A stretch of DNA of 64,000 nucleotides, from assembly GCA_020081605.1 (NCBI GenBank), contig JAHREC010000062.1, forward strand, positions 2,170,001-2,234,000, given 5' to 3'. Of this stretch, positions 51,683 through 63,112 are shown piece after piece. Source of the stretch: Albifimbria verrucaria (lineage: Eukaryota; Ascomycota; Sordariomycetes; Hypocreales; Stachybotryaceae). The position numbers and the translations under genes were made by a program. Positions within the stretch are counted from its first letter, which is position 1. The number at the start of each line of letters is the position of its first letter. Below the pieces are notes generated by a model. That model was not told the origin of the DNA and made no database searches. It worked only from the letters and a program-made list of their open reading frames with translations.

Positions 51683-52965
51683 ATGCCTCGAGGAAAGTGG
51701 ATGTGAGTATACAAATATGCGCAGCAATCATATGACTCTTGCTGACGAGTTTATAAAGTGATAAGAAGACGGCGCAGCACTTTACGCTCGTCCACCGTCC
51801 ACAAAATGATCCGCTCATCCACGACGAAAATGCGCCTTCCATGGTGCTCAACCCAACTCAACCCAAGCCCGGGGCCTCCAAGGTCAAGCATTTGGACGAC
51901 TTAGCATCCGATCTCGGCTCCGAAGCAGAGAGCATTCGCGAGAATGAGGGCGAGGCGGCAAACTACGGCGTCTACTTCGACGACACAGAGTACGACTACA
52001 TGCAGCACATGCGCGATCTTAACAGCGGATCTGGCGATGTCGTCTTTGTCGAGTCAACGGCGACGGCCAACAAGGGCAAGGGCAAACAAAAGCAGTCTCT
52101 TTCTGACGCTTTGGCGCAAATGGATCTGGAGCAAAAATCGGCCGATATGATCGACGAGGAACTGCTTCCTTCCAAGAACTTGACGAGGTTGACATATGAG
52201 GCGCAACAGGCGATCCCAGATTCTATTGCAGGATTTCAGCCAGATATGGACCCGCGGCTCCGTGAAGTGTTGGAGGCTCTCGAGGATGAGGCCTACGTAG
52301 ACGACGACGACGACATCTTCAAGGAGTTGGCCAAGGACGGTCGAGAGCTAGAGGATTACGAGTTCGAAGAGGACGAATATTACGACGATGATGACGGCTG
52401 GGAGTCAGACGATACCGCGAAGCCCACCAAAGAGTACAAGGACAAGGTGCCGACGTTGGTAAAGGCCCCTGCCGAGCAACCTGAAGAGGGTCCTCGCAAG
52501 ACTGGCTCGAGGATTTCAAGCAATTCAAAAGGAGCAAAAGGCGGCCGCACAGGTGCCGCGCCCTCACAGTCCGAGGCGCAAACTGCATGGACTACCACAA
52601 CGAATGGCGGCAGGAAGAAGAAGAGAAAGGGTGCCCTAACAGAGGCTTCGAGCTATTCCATGACATCGTCCTCCTTGGTGCGCACAGAGCAAATGACACT
52701 GCTCGATGCGCGATTTGACAGGATCGAAGAGCAGTACAACGCTGAGTTTGAGGATGATATGGGATCGGTGTCTGCAGTATCAACCGCATCCAGTGTTCAG
52801 GGGCCGTTGCGGAACGATTTCGATGGCATCATGGATGATTTCCTAGGGAGCTTCACCAGGCCAGGAAAGCGAACGTCGAAGAAGAGCAAGGCACAGACCG
52901 GGCTGGAGCAGCTGGAGGAGATCCGGCGAGAGTTGGGCCCACCTCGCATTCGAGGTCGTGGCTAG
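51683..52965 (+). CDS. LTV1: Ltv1, 40S subunit assembly/export factor
   Basis: Pre-40S assembly factor, released after phosphorylation late in maturation. The true start is [20 protein letters not shown]: exon 1 is only 51683-51702, and exon 2 51759-52965, with the intron 51703-51758. About 409 residues. Other signatures: [39 protein letters not shown], the acidic [14 protein letters not shown] and [18 protein letters not shown] regions, and [20 protein letters not shown]. Three lost bases within about 70 bp (about 52497, 52526-52530, 52556-52563) add up to three, so the frame reopens but about 22 residues between are garbage; the other frames there read DWLEDFKQF and then an EQKAAAQV segment, the conserved Ltv1 block. 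The Met at 51841 is not the start. Confidence 0.93.
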
Positions 52966-53219
52966 ATGTTATGATGACCGTTAAATAATACCAGTACTTG
53001 CGTTTAGATCCATGCATAAGCGTTTATCTCAAAAATAAAAGAGGCCGCGTTCTCTGTCAGGGATTTGTTTTTGGGATGAATATGATAAAAGTTTTGTTAC
53101 GACTCACAACATCTGTATCTACGCAATTAAGCGAATAAGCACTCAAGTGACTGAACCTCGAATAGGAATAATCTTTTGAGTTTTGATAAAACAGGTAACT
53201 AGATACATAGATATAATTG

Positions 53220-53258
<39 letters not shown>

Positions 53259-53597
53259 GAATTGTTCGATGAGGCATGCATTGCAGGTGAAAACTGGCTT
53301 AGTCATGTGATCAGCTTACAGGCTTGACAAATCGGGTTTAGTGCAGGTACTTGGATGTACAGGCAAGTGGCTGGTTCTCATTGGAGCTAGTAGGTATCGC
53401 AGCGCAGTGAAAGAAGCTCCGTTGCAGCTTTGTGCTCCGTCAATCAACACACGCATTATCGGCCTACTCTTTCACAAACGCACTTCTTTCGCAAGAAGCC
53501 AAGGGGAGAGCAGTGGTCGCGAACCGCACGACTCTTCCTCCATGTACGGACAAGTAAAAGGCTGAATGCGACATCTGTTGCATCACGAAGCCAAACA
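52966..53597. other. intergenic region, LTV1 3' flank and SAC3 promoter
   Basis: AT-rich with the TA microsatellite at 53222. No other feature. The frame open upstream of the SAC3 ATG (from 53430) is not needed. Confidence 0.5.
53222..53258 (+). repeat. (TA)n microsatellite
   Basis: About 14 TA units followed by GTATATAT. Likely length-variable between strains. Confidence 0.9.
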
Positions 53598-56500
53598 ATG
53601 TCGCCGTTCAGCCAACCATCCTCGAATTCCGCGCCCGTCTCCAACCCATTCGCTCCTCGCGCCAATCCGTTTGCTCCCCAGCCTAAAAGCGATGGCGATT
53701 CTGGTGGTTTCGGCAAACCTGCCGACGCTGGCGCAGCTAAATTTCAGAAGCGGAAGCATCCCTTAGCACAAGAGATAACATTCGAAAGTGACGACGACAA
53801 GCGGAAAGCAAGGTCGAAAAGCCCGTTCCTGAGCGACGACACGTCGGGCGACGATAGCAAGAAAAACAAAGGACCTCGGCGCCCGAAACACGTCGCGAAC
53901 GGCTCTAGCAAAGGATTTCCCTCGAATAACGCGTCGGCGTGGAACGGTGCCAAGGGGACTGCGAAGATGGATGCCAACTCACCGCAACCATTCTCTACGA
54001 ACGGGCCGAGCTCAACGTCCATTGATACAAACGACCCCCATAGCAAAAGAGTATACGAACAGCTACACAAGGATAACATATATCCACCGCAATGGCCCTC
54101 ACAACCTGGCGACCCAAGCAACAAGGCCCAAATGGCCAGGTTTCGCGAGCAGTACGAAGCATACCGAGACAAGGTTCGCGCGTCCTTGACAAAGGCTGGC
54201 CTCATCGACGACCCGGAAAAGCGAAAAACATTGCAGGATGCGATCGACTTCAAGGGCATTTGTGAGGACATGTGCCCTGAATATGAGAAGATTCAGAGAA
54301 TCACCGAGTTGGACGTTCATCAGCCTGAAAAGGATCCCAACACAACATTCGCCAATACGGCTCGTATGGTCAAAAAGCTCGCACGATCTGCTGCTGGTCA
54401 AGAAGCGCCCTTGCCTATGGACGTACGGTCCGTGCGCTCTTTACGACGAACTCTTGATTATTTGATAGACGATCTTTTGAAGAGCGACGGGAACCTACCG
54501 GTGCTGCATGGATTTCTCTGGGATCGCACTCGTGCTATCCGCCGAGATTTTACCTTCTTTTCTTCTCTAACTCCCGAAGAACTCCTGACACAAGTCTACG
54601 TACTGGAAAATATTGCTCGATTCCACGTCACAGCCCTTCATCTGCTATCACAGGAGGGCGTGGCGCCAGAAGATTTTGTCGAACAGCAGGAGTTGGAACA
54701 ACTAGGCAAGGCACTGCTTTCACTGCGCGACCTTTACGACGATTGTGATGCCCAAGGAATCACATGCAAAAACGAGGCTGAATTCAGGGCATATTATCTC
54801 GTCTTCCATGCCAACGACCCAAATATCTTGGAAACTCTTCAAAGACAGTGGCGACCGAGCCTTTGGAGGGATTCTGATGAAGTTCGAACCGCGGTTTCAC
54901 TTGTGGAGGCACTTCAGAACACTGATGACTTCCATGGCCCCTTAAGGATGCTCCATCGCTCGCTGCGTCTGGGGCATCCCATGCCTACTTTCGCATCATG
55001 CAGGACCCTAGTGTTTCTTACACTATGGCATGTTTTGCGGAATGCCACTTGCCTTCTCTCAGACGTGCAATCCTGAAAAAGGTGAAGAAAGCGTTGGCTC
55101 GACCAAAAGAAACAGCGAAAGATGTAACAGCGGCAGTCTTGAACAGATTCCTTCATTTCGACACAATCCAAGAAGCAATTGACTTTGCTGAATTACATGA
55201 TCTCGAATTCTCGGCTGACGAAGAGAACCCACTAGATCTTGGCCGCAAATATTTGTTATTAAATAATAAAGCACCACTACCGCATCCTCGGTTACAACAC
55301 CAATTCTCTCAGACGCTGGTCGAAAGGAAGCGCGGGTCCGTAGGGCTACCAAAACTTATACACGAAACCGTGGCGGATTCTAGCTCAGGTGCAAGTACGA
55401 CTATCCACGCACCAGGCAAGACGACTGAGTCGAGTCTCTTTGTCCAAGACAAAGCACCATCGCCGTTTGCAAAACCAACGCCTGTATTTTCCCAGGCCTC
55501 GGTCGGAACAAAAGGTACGCATTTGCAATTCGAGTGTGTAGTTGATGATCATGTTCCCTAGTTATGAAGCTACTTCCTGGTGGCATACATGGCTGTGATG
55601 TTCTCATCGATTCTCCACACATAACGAGTTATCTCGCTAACAATTCTCTTTAGCCTCGTCACCATTTCAGTCATCACCTGCTACTCAAACATCATCTCCA
55701 TTCTCAAATCCTAGCAGTATAGCCAACGCACAAACACAACCAGCTGCCAATCCATTCGCACCAACGCCTCTGGCTGCAACCAATTCGCCAAGCTCCAATC
55801 CATTTGCACCCTCCATACCGAATGCTAGTTCCTCAGCTTCACAGATCATCCAGTCAAGCAAGATAGGCGATTCATCAAGTCCATCAAACAGTCAACAATC
55901 GGCGCAGCCTGGAACTTTCAATTTCCTTTCCAAGACACCCTCAACGAATGGAACCGCCGCGCCGACACCTGCGTTTACCAACTTGGTGCCTGGTAATAAC
56001 AAGCCAGCATCATCATCCGCTGCTCCTGTTGCGGATGCACCGTCAAAGTCACCGTTCTCATTCGGAACGACGCAACCCCAGAAACAACAGCTTCGGCTAA
56101 GGATTCATCCACGACCAAAGAAGCGGATAAGCCAGCGTTTATTCCACCAACTGTAACGGGGTGACGCCGACCTCTAAACCGCTTGAGAATGCGACAGCTC
56201 CTAAGTCGGCTCCGTTGAGCTTTCCTAGTTTCAAACCAGCTCCTAGCATGGTGTCTACAGATCCTAAGAACATCTCTGCGACACCAACAATCCAGGTCAC
56301 TCCCCTTCAGACTTAAACTTGTCTGGTCAAAGTAGCTTGCCTCCGACACAAGCGACCACGACAGCACCCTCCATCGCCCAGGCCGTGCCTTCAATCGACT
56401 TGACTAAGTCACTCTCATCCCAGTCGACATCTTCTACCGCCTTCAATCCTATCTCTCAACCTCCACCCGCTCCTCAAGAGAAGCCTCTACCTCCACGAGA

Positions 56501-57702
56501 CTTATTTGGAGATTTCACGAAGTGGTTCGTTATGGGTGATGATGGACTCTTGGAGCAATTCGAGATCTTCACCGTAGAAAACCTCGTTACCGAAGTGTTC
56601 CAAGCGTTCGAAATCCAACAAGAAGAGAGGAGGCTTCAAGAAGAGGAGGAGTACAACAACCAGGTAGCCGATGAGTTTCGTGTTCGAAACCTGTCTGTCA
56701 AGTACTTTTACCTGTGGAAGCACAATGCACGTGAGCGACGCCTACGGGAACTTCGAAGGAGCGGTCGAGAACAGTTCCGTGCTTATCATGAAGCACAACG
56801 GACGGCTAAGCTGATGGCTCAGGAGAAGGCCGCTCGAGAATTAGCAAGAGAAAGGGAACAGCTTGCAAAACTGGATCGAATCAAGGAAATGCGGGATGTA
56901 CTGAAGACTAAGAATGTGAGCAAGCGCAAGGCTGAAAAAGCGCTGCTCGCATCTGGCGTGTTGGCAGGTGTGGGTAACGAGCAAGAAGCCATTGCGGCGA
57001 TCGTAGGGAAGATGCCAGGATCTTCGCCAGCCTATGAAGGATCTAGCCGTCCGCCCTCTCCGTCACCATCTGAGAAGCAACGCAAAGAGGGTGCAAAAAC
57101 GAAGGCATTGAGGGAAATGTTCCACCCCTAGTCTTTCCAGCTCATTCCGTCGTTCATTGCCCGCCATGGCATCACGAGGCAGCACCAGCCCAAGTCATAC
57201 CAGTCCTGTAAGTAGGGCTTCAGAACGGTGGAGGCTCAAAGCCATGGGGATCGTACAAATGCCAGATGGCACTGCAGTTCCGGAGTCATTGGCAAATGAT
57301 GTACTGAATCGGGCAAAGAAGTATTCGCAACTCGGATACGGGTCGTATGGTGGATCACAAAGACGAGCCTCAACATCTAGTACCGCTCGGAAAGACTTGC
57401 TGCATGGCTCGTCAATTATGCAGCCATCTAGTACAAGCGTCGAGGCACGCGACAACCCTTCTTTGAACAATAAAAGGAAACGCCCTGAGGAGGATGAAGA
57501 TGGTACGAGTACGCCTAAGAATGGTGTTTCGGAGACGGGAACACATAAACGGCTCATGAGCGAGACAGAGAATACGATCAATGAGTTAAGAGCCCTTCGA
57601 GCTGAACTCGAAGAAGGCACGGCGTGGTTCAAATCTCAAAATGAGAAACTGCGCGACGAAATGGCCAGCAGAGGCTCCACGCCCTGGGAAGAAAGCATGT
57701 AA
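53598..57702 (+). CDS. SAC3: Sac3/GANP family, TREX-2 mRNA-export scaffold
   Basis: Scaffold of the TREX-2 complex at the nuclear pore, coupling transcription to mRNA export. Exons 53598-55514 and 55654-57702; about 1323 residues. N-terminus MSPFSQPSSNSAPVSNPF with NPFAP repeats, which recur after the intron. The Sac3 core has FKGICEDMCPEYEKIQR, RSLRRTLDYLIDDLL, FLWDRTRAIRRDFTFFS and ENIARFHVTALHLL. The region 56,560-56,800 is a long charged helix with FVMGDDGLLEQFEIF and LWKHNARERRLRELRR, probably the CID helix that binds Sus1 and Cdc31. The last part (RWRLKAMGIVQMPDGTAVPE) is a conserved fungal tail that lies past a false stop at 57129. Six lost bases: 54938-54941, 56076-56079, 56158-56161, 56302-56305 and two at 57125-57128. 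Confidence 0.92.
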
Positions 57703-58454
57703 CTATGGCGTTTAGCATGGAAATCAGAAAAACGGAGCTGGATTCATATTCATATTAGTTCTGGAGAGTGCAGAAACTAGGAGAAGGCATAGGGAAATGG
57801 TTTCAGTCACAAATCTATAGCGGCGACCTCGATGACTCATGTCTTGGTTTCTTTGGTTGTCTTTCTTTTGTATCTTATTTGTGGCATTCCTCGGAACTCT
57901 CGGATACCCCTTAGAGTTGGACGGTTGATGAATGGCCTGCAGTCGTAGTTGTGTATTTACTCTAGCGGTTATCGGAACATGTATAGCGCTCGGAGGGTCC
58001 TGACTGGATATTCGAGATGGACGGGGTTTCCGGAGACAATGTATATTCAAGCACATCCGCTGCTTTTGTTAAAGCTGTGTATTTTGATGAAGCTTGGTTC
58101 TCGTCTTTGTTGTAGTATGGCATTATTAAGCCTGTTGGTGATACACAACCTAAATTCTCGCCACTACTCTAAGGAACCTCTGGCAGTTCCGCCTCTAAGA
58201 AATACGTATTCTGAGCAGGCCCCATTGCTGCATGTGGTACATACTAGTTTCCCTGCCCTATGAGGTCGAGGACAAACTGGGCGGGTTTGGTGGTGAGGCT
58301 AAGCTTGCAGGGTTACATACGACTCTTCCAGAATTGAACAGTGTATGACAATCACGGACGCATCAGAGTAACCAAATTTAAGGCGTGTATCATTATTCAA
58401 ATATTTACAATACATTAGCTCCTGCGAGTTCTGCTCTAATAATTCTTCTGCCTA
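57703..58454. other. intergenic region between convergent SAC3 and the surface-protein gene
   Basis: Converging 3' flanks, AT-rich. Nothing supported. Confidence 0.5.
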
Positions 58455-59985
58455 TCATCTTTTTGGCGGAGGGGGAACGACGTCGAAAAGACCTTGGCTT
58501 CAAAATTCGAGCTCGGAGCCCAGGGGTTGTTCTTCCTTGTGAGATTCCTACCAGACCCCATTACACGTTGATCCTCCCAGCATGATTCTGACTGTATCGG
58601 CGAGGGCGAGCCGTGCTGGCTGATTGGTGTGGAAATAATAGGGCTGAAGGAAGCCACCGACTGTTGCTGTGGTGAGCCTGCGTATTCTGACGGTACGTAC
58701 GGCTTGTGATGTAGAAGAGGCACGTTGGAGCGTGTTGACGTGGCAGACTGAGGGCTCATGTAATCGTCTGGAGAGGCACGCTGAGGAGAGGTGTGGACGA
58801 TGGGCGGCGTTGGTAGACACGTGGTTACGGTGATGTTGGGGAACTTGCCATCGTGCTTGTCGTCACTGAAGTCTGTGGCACGCGGAGACATCCAGGGCGA
58901 GGGCCCGTTGATTGGGTTGGAGCTCAGAGCAGCCGATGGGTCGATGTATGGCTTCTCGTGCACCGACGGATCAATGCCGAATTGGAAGTGAGGGTCTCGC
59001 GGCGTGAGGTGAGTCTGGCATTGGAAGGACAGTGGCGATGCCCTGCGACGCCTGAGGCGGGAGACACGGTTCTTACGCTTGCGGATGCGCAGGTAGACAC
59101 ACCCAGCAATAGCAATGACAAGAACAGCAGCACCGACAGCGATCGCCGCGACGATGGGAGTAGATAGCTGGATGCCATTTTTGTCGTCAGCACCTCCCGG
59201 CGTCTTAGGGTCAACGATTCCAACATTGGACGTAGAAAAGACAGTGTCGTTGAGACCCAAGATGGCTCCAGAATCTGGCTTCTGTCTACATCCAGCTTCA
59301 AGAGCAGTCAAGACTATCAAACGTTAGAAGAGCTTCGCAAGATTGAGGTGCAGGTCAACAACATACAGTTGGACAGGTAGTGATGAGTGCCGGCGGCATG
59401 GATGCACGACTGGCATTTCTCATACGCGTATCCAAGAGACCCTTGCCCTTCGGCATCACAGTAGTCGTAAGGGTTCTTTCCAGAAGGCTTCAGAATGCCG
59501 CTTTGGAGCGAGTCGGCGAGGGGCCGCATGCTTCAGAGGTGATGCAAGGGTTAGAGCCGACCTCGGTGTTGTTAGGGAAACCAAGAATGCAATAGTTTAC
59601 TGAGTATCGCATATTGTCTGGATCAAAGTGAGTTAGTTGAGCTGAAACTAGACACGGGTTGTGAAGGTGTAAGTAAGACGTTGAGGAGTAGGCACTTACA
59701 TAGGAACCACTTCTGGTCACTTTCAGAGCCTTGGACAAAATTGCTCTCTTGCAAACATGTCAGGCAATTCTGAATCTTTTGTCCCTTCTTCGTCGTAGAG
59801 AACAAATCATCATCACAGGTAATATCAGAGCCCTTTGTACTAGACGAGTTGGGGTCTGACTTGTCGAGGTCTTCGGAGTCCAAGCACAAGGCAGCACAGG
59901 GTGAGTTTGGCGTAACTTGCAAGGCCACGGCCAGGCGTATCATAAACACGAATGCAACGAACAGTCGCATCTGGGTCGCAGCCAT
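58455..59985 (-). CDS. single-pass surface protein with Cys-rich ectodomain (fungal LPXTG-annotated family)
   Basis: Unknown function; a family often annotated as LPXTG-domain protein in Sordariomycetes, although no sortase system exists there. Exons 59985-59700, 59617-59367, 59313-58455; phases match, 465 residues. A signal peptide (about residues 1-22, VAFVFMIRLAVALQV) leads to an ectodomain with regularly placed Cys (PNSPCAALC, ITCDDDLF, NCLTCLQES, NYCILGFPN, SEACGP, KCQSC, EAGCRQKP). One membrane segment IVAAIAVGAAVLVIAIAGCV is followed by a basic stop-transfer RIRKRKNR and a Ser/Pro-rich cytosolic tail ending in WAPSSNFEAKV and a FPPPPKR-like end after correction. Two lost bases: + strand 59520-59523 and 58471-58475. 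It resembles a receptor or wall-sensor layout. Confidence 0.82.
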
Positions 59986-61050
59986 GGCTGTTTATTAGAG
60001 GGGTATATGTAAAAGAAAAACGGTTTGTCGATGGTCCACTGCGGTCCGTCCTGAAACGAGGCACAGCCAATAGGTAATGAGCAGTCGAGAAAGTGTTCCG
60101 GACACGATCTGGTATTATAAAAGATTGTGGGTATCAAAAAAATAGTATTAGCAAGATATTGACATGTAACCGGACCAGCCGAGATGGAAGAAGCGAAGGA
60201 GAGAGAGACTTGGTGATGGCAAGCAAAAGAGTCCTGACGAGGATGAAGCAGAAGCCGTGGAAGAGGGGGAACAGAGCGCAAGTGATATATGCTGAATGTC
60301 GTCTTCCATCATACCAACAGCCGGTGCCGCTTATGCATCACGTCCATCACCCCGTCACAATCACAAAGAGGCGCCCCGTCCAGTAGGCCCTCATCGGGGC
60401 CAGATCCAGCCAACCATGCTGGACGCACACCCCTTCTGGGCGACGGTAGTTCGGTTCACGCAAAGCCATGGCAGCCAATGCGGCATCATTGGCGGTTGTT
60501 TCTGCGAGCAGAGGCCAATCACCGCGCTGTGCCCTGCTGTCTGCTCGTCCAGCCCTGGTCTCCGCCACGGGGAGCGGGCGCTAAGCGGGTTGCCTAATCG
60601 GGAAAGTGTCACGATCCACGCTCATGGTGGAGAGACAAGTCTCGGCGCTTAACAGCCTTTTTCTCTTTCTTCTCGATGTTTCTGCTCTCGTGGGGAGGGT
60701 TCTGGACCGGATGGGGATAGCACCGTGATCGATAGCACGAGACTATGCGTCGATAGTTGCACCATCTAGTCTACTGTATGTGACCATGTCGTTCCCTTGG
60801 GCTTACACCATGCAGTAGGACACGACAAGACAGTCTCGCAGTTCGTTGCCCAGCGGCAAACCAGATTCTCATTTCAAAACAATGATCAACAATGCTCTGA
60901 GTAAGTAGATAAGACATAGACCAAAACCAATAAACCCAAGTCATGAGGCAAACCCCAATGCAGATGCAAATGCTACCCATAAACCAAACTCCTCCCTTCC
61001 ACCCCCACCCACCATGTTGCCATGCACCCATCACCATCTATCTATCCCCT
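59986..61050. other. intergenic region, surface-protein promoter and GH43 3' flank
   Basis: No supported gene; frames at 60289-60652 lack domains. Confidence 0.45.
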
Positions 61051-62259
61051 TCACAGCACCACCCGGTACGGCAGCGCGTACATGCACCTCATCCGTCCAC
61101 ACCGCCCATGCAGCAGCAGCACCTCGTCGTCGCCATTCGCCGACCTGCCCACCGTGCTGGTCATGCCGCCCGGCCCGCGGAGCCCAAAGTCGCCCGTCTT
61201 GATCAACGTCCCGCCGACCATGGTGCTGTTGCCGTCGCTGATGGTCCTGCCCCGGTGGTACGGCCCCTCGATGTTATCTGCCCACGCGAACTTGACGTCG
61301 TACGCCGGGTTCGTGAAGCAGTGGCTGCTGAAGAAGAGCAGGTAGCGCCCGTCGCGCACCGACCGCACCAGGTTCGGCGCCTCCACCAGCGGGCCGTCGT
61401 GCATCGTCCGGTCCAGGATCACCGTGGGCTGCCCAATCTTGGTTGTCCCGTCCATGGCGCTGACCTCTTGTAGCATGATGGGCGTCGGCACCTGCGGCTG
61501 CACCATGTTGTTGCACTCGCCGCCGTGGCCCAGCGTGTTGCCGTCCACCTTGTACACCACGTATCGCCGCCCGGTGACCGGGTCCTCAAAGCCAGACGGG
61601 TCAATGGCGCCGCCTATCGTGAGCGGGCACTCCCACGGCTTGCTGTCGGGCTTGTAAGGCCCCATGATGGTGCGAGACCTCGCAACCCCGACACAGTGCT
61701 TTCCCTGGGGACGGTGGCCAGAGTAGTACAGGACGTAGCTCCCGTCACCCACCCGTCTCACATCCGGCGCCCAGAAGTTGTGTCCACTTGTCCATGACTT
61801 CTCCGGCATGGCATCGTGGTCCAAAACCTCCCATTCGCCCAACGGATCCAGAGCCCTCGCGACCTGGACATTCTTCCCGTAGTTGTTTGTCGCAAATGAG
61901 TACCACAGCCCATCTTCCGCCTGGATGATGCTCGGGTCCGGAAAATCCATCTCGACACTGGGCTTGACGGTCCCGTTGTAAGGAAAGTAGATCCTAGGAC
62001 CTCGGCTAGCAGATGACGGGCGGTTCGGCCTGCTCTTGGGCAGACGGTCGACTTCTGTGATATCTGTCATCCACAGCGATGCCAGGAAACACAGGAGCCC
62101 TACGATCGACACAGTCAGGACCCCTATGATCTCGAGATGACGATACCGCCTCTCCGCACGTGGCTGCTGGACCCTTGGTAGAAGAGGCGTCGTCTCCGAT
62201 GCAACTTCGACGTCCACAGCCCCGGGACCGCTCTTGCGGTAGCTCTTCTTGGGACTCAT
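61051..62259 (-). CDS. membrane-anchored glycoside hydrolase family 43
   Basis: Probable arabinanase, arabinofuranosidase or xylosidase-type enzyme with the five-bladed GH43 fold. Single exon, 402 residues, and the only complete gene here with no lost base. The N-terminal cytosolic part holds a TPLLP motif, then one membrane segment (about 45-66, IIGVLTVSIVGLLCFLASLW), so type II topology. Catalytic set as expected: MDFPDPSII (base Asp), GGAIDPSGFEDP (pKa-setting Asp) and DGPLVEAPNLV (acid Glu); also SWTSGHNFWAPDV. The tail ends RCMYALPYRVVL. Convergent or adjacent genes give no cluster. Most GH43 proteins are secreted, so the anchor is notable. Exact sugar specificity unknown. Confidence 0.9.
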   Translation of the reverse strand: MSPKKSYRKSGPGAVDVEVASETTPLLPRVQQPRAERRYRHLEIIGVLTVSIVGLLCFLASLWMTDITEVDRLPKSRPNRPSSASRGPRIYFPYNGTVKPSVEMDFPDPSIIQAEDGLWYSFATNNYGKNVQVARALDPLGEWEVLDHDAMPEKSWTSGHNFWAPDVRRVGDGSYVLYYSGHRPQGKHCVGVARSRTIMGPYKPDSKPWECPLTIGGAIDPSGFEDPVTGRRYVVYKVDGNTLGHGGECNNMVQPQVPTPIMLQEVSAMDGTTKIGQPTVILDRTMHDGPLVEAPNLVRSVRDGRYLLFFSSHCFTNPAYDVKFAWADNIEGPYHRGRTISDGNSTMVGGTLIKTGDFGLRGPGGMTSTVGRSANGDDEVLLLHGRCGRMRCMYALPYRVVL

Positions 62260-63112
62260 CTTTGTAACGCTCTGGTTTATGTCTTAATACCCGCAATCCG
62301 CGTTCTGGACGTTCACGCAGACAAGGGCCCTCTGTCCAGACCCCCGCAGCAAACCGATAAACCTCCAAGACACACAAAGTGGCATCGAGAAGGGCTTTAG
62401 ACAAGATAAAAAAATCTCAAATAATTATGCCATGCACGTCTCGAAAATGGCCAGCGTCCAATCCCCGCAAATGATCGTGGTAAGACTAAGAATCCGGGGC
62501 AGCTGATGCATGTCGCGAAAGGCTGGAAACATGACTAGCCCACATGACGTTTCCCGCGAGCCACGGGCCACCAAAGGAACGGCATGGCTGCTTTGGCCTA
62601 CACTGAAACGCCTTAGTCGCCGACGGCGCATCGACCTTCTTGGCTCGTTAGTTGGCTCGTCCGCTGCCAAGTTTTTCCTAATGGGGTGGCAGGATGGGCA
62701 AAAAGAACCCGGGCAATCGAGAGTAAATCATGCCCTGTTGTGTGCGCGCTTTGTCTTGCTGACAGTTCGTCAGCTGGGGTAAAAGCTCGCTACTCGACCC
62801 CGGTCCGGGAGGAGCTCACGCCGTCTCCACAAGAGGGACACCACACACACACACACACACACATAACCATCATCATCATCATCATGAACAAGGATAGGGC
62901 GAGGGAGAAGGAGGTGGAGAGGAGAGGGAAACGAAAAAGAAAGGTCACCGAGTTCTGAACACTGCGTTGAATTTTTGAACCAAACATACTCCATCCTTGT
63001 TTTGAGCCAGAACGCCAAAAAGAAAGACAGCCAAAATAGCCAGACAATATGGTACAGGAGACCGTCTGCAAAACACTTCAATGACATTTCCCCAGTATCC
63101 TGATATCACCAT
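62260..63112. other. intergenic region, GH43 promoter and CBF5 3' flank
   Basis: Holds the CA and CAT microsatellites at 62841-62886. No gene supported. Confidence 0.5.
62841..62886 (+). repeat. (CA)n then (CAT)n microsatellites
   Basis: About 11 CA units followed after a few bases by about six CAT units. Confidence 0.9.

Noticed and set aside
51841..52965. LTV1 start at the Met at 51841
   Set aside because: The conserved N-terminus MPRGKWIDKK is found upstream in a 20 bp exon joined by an in-phase intron.
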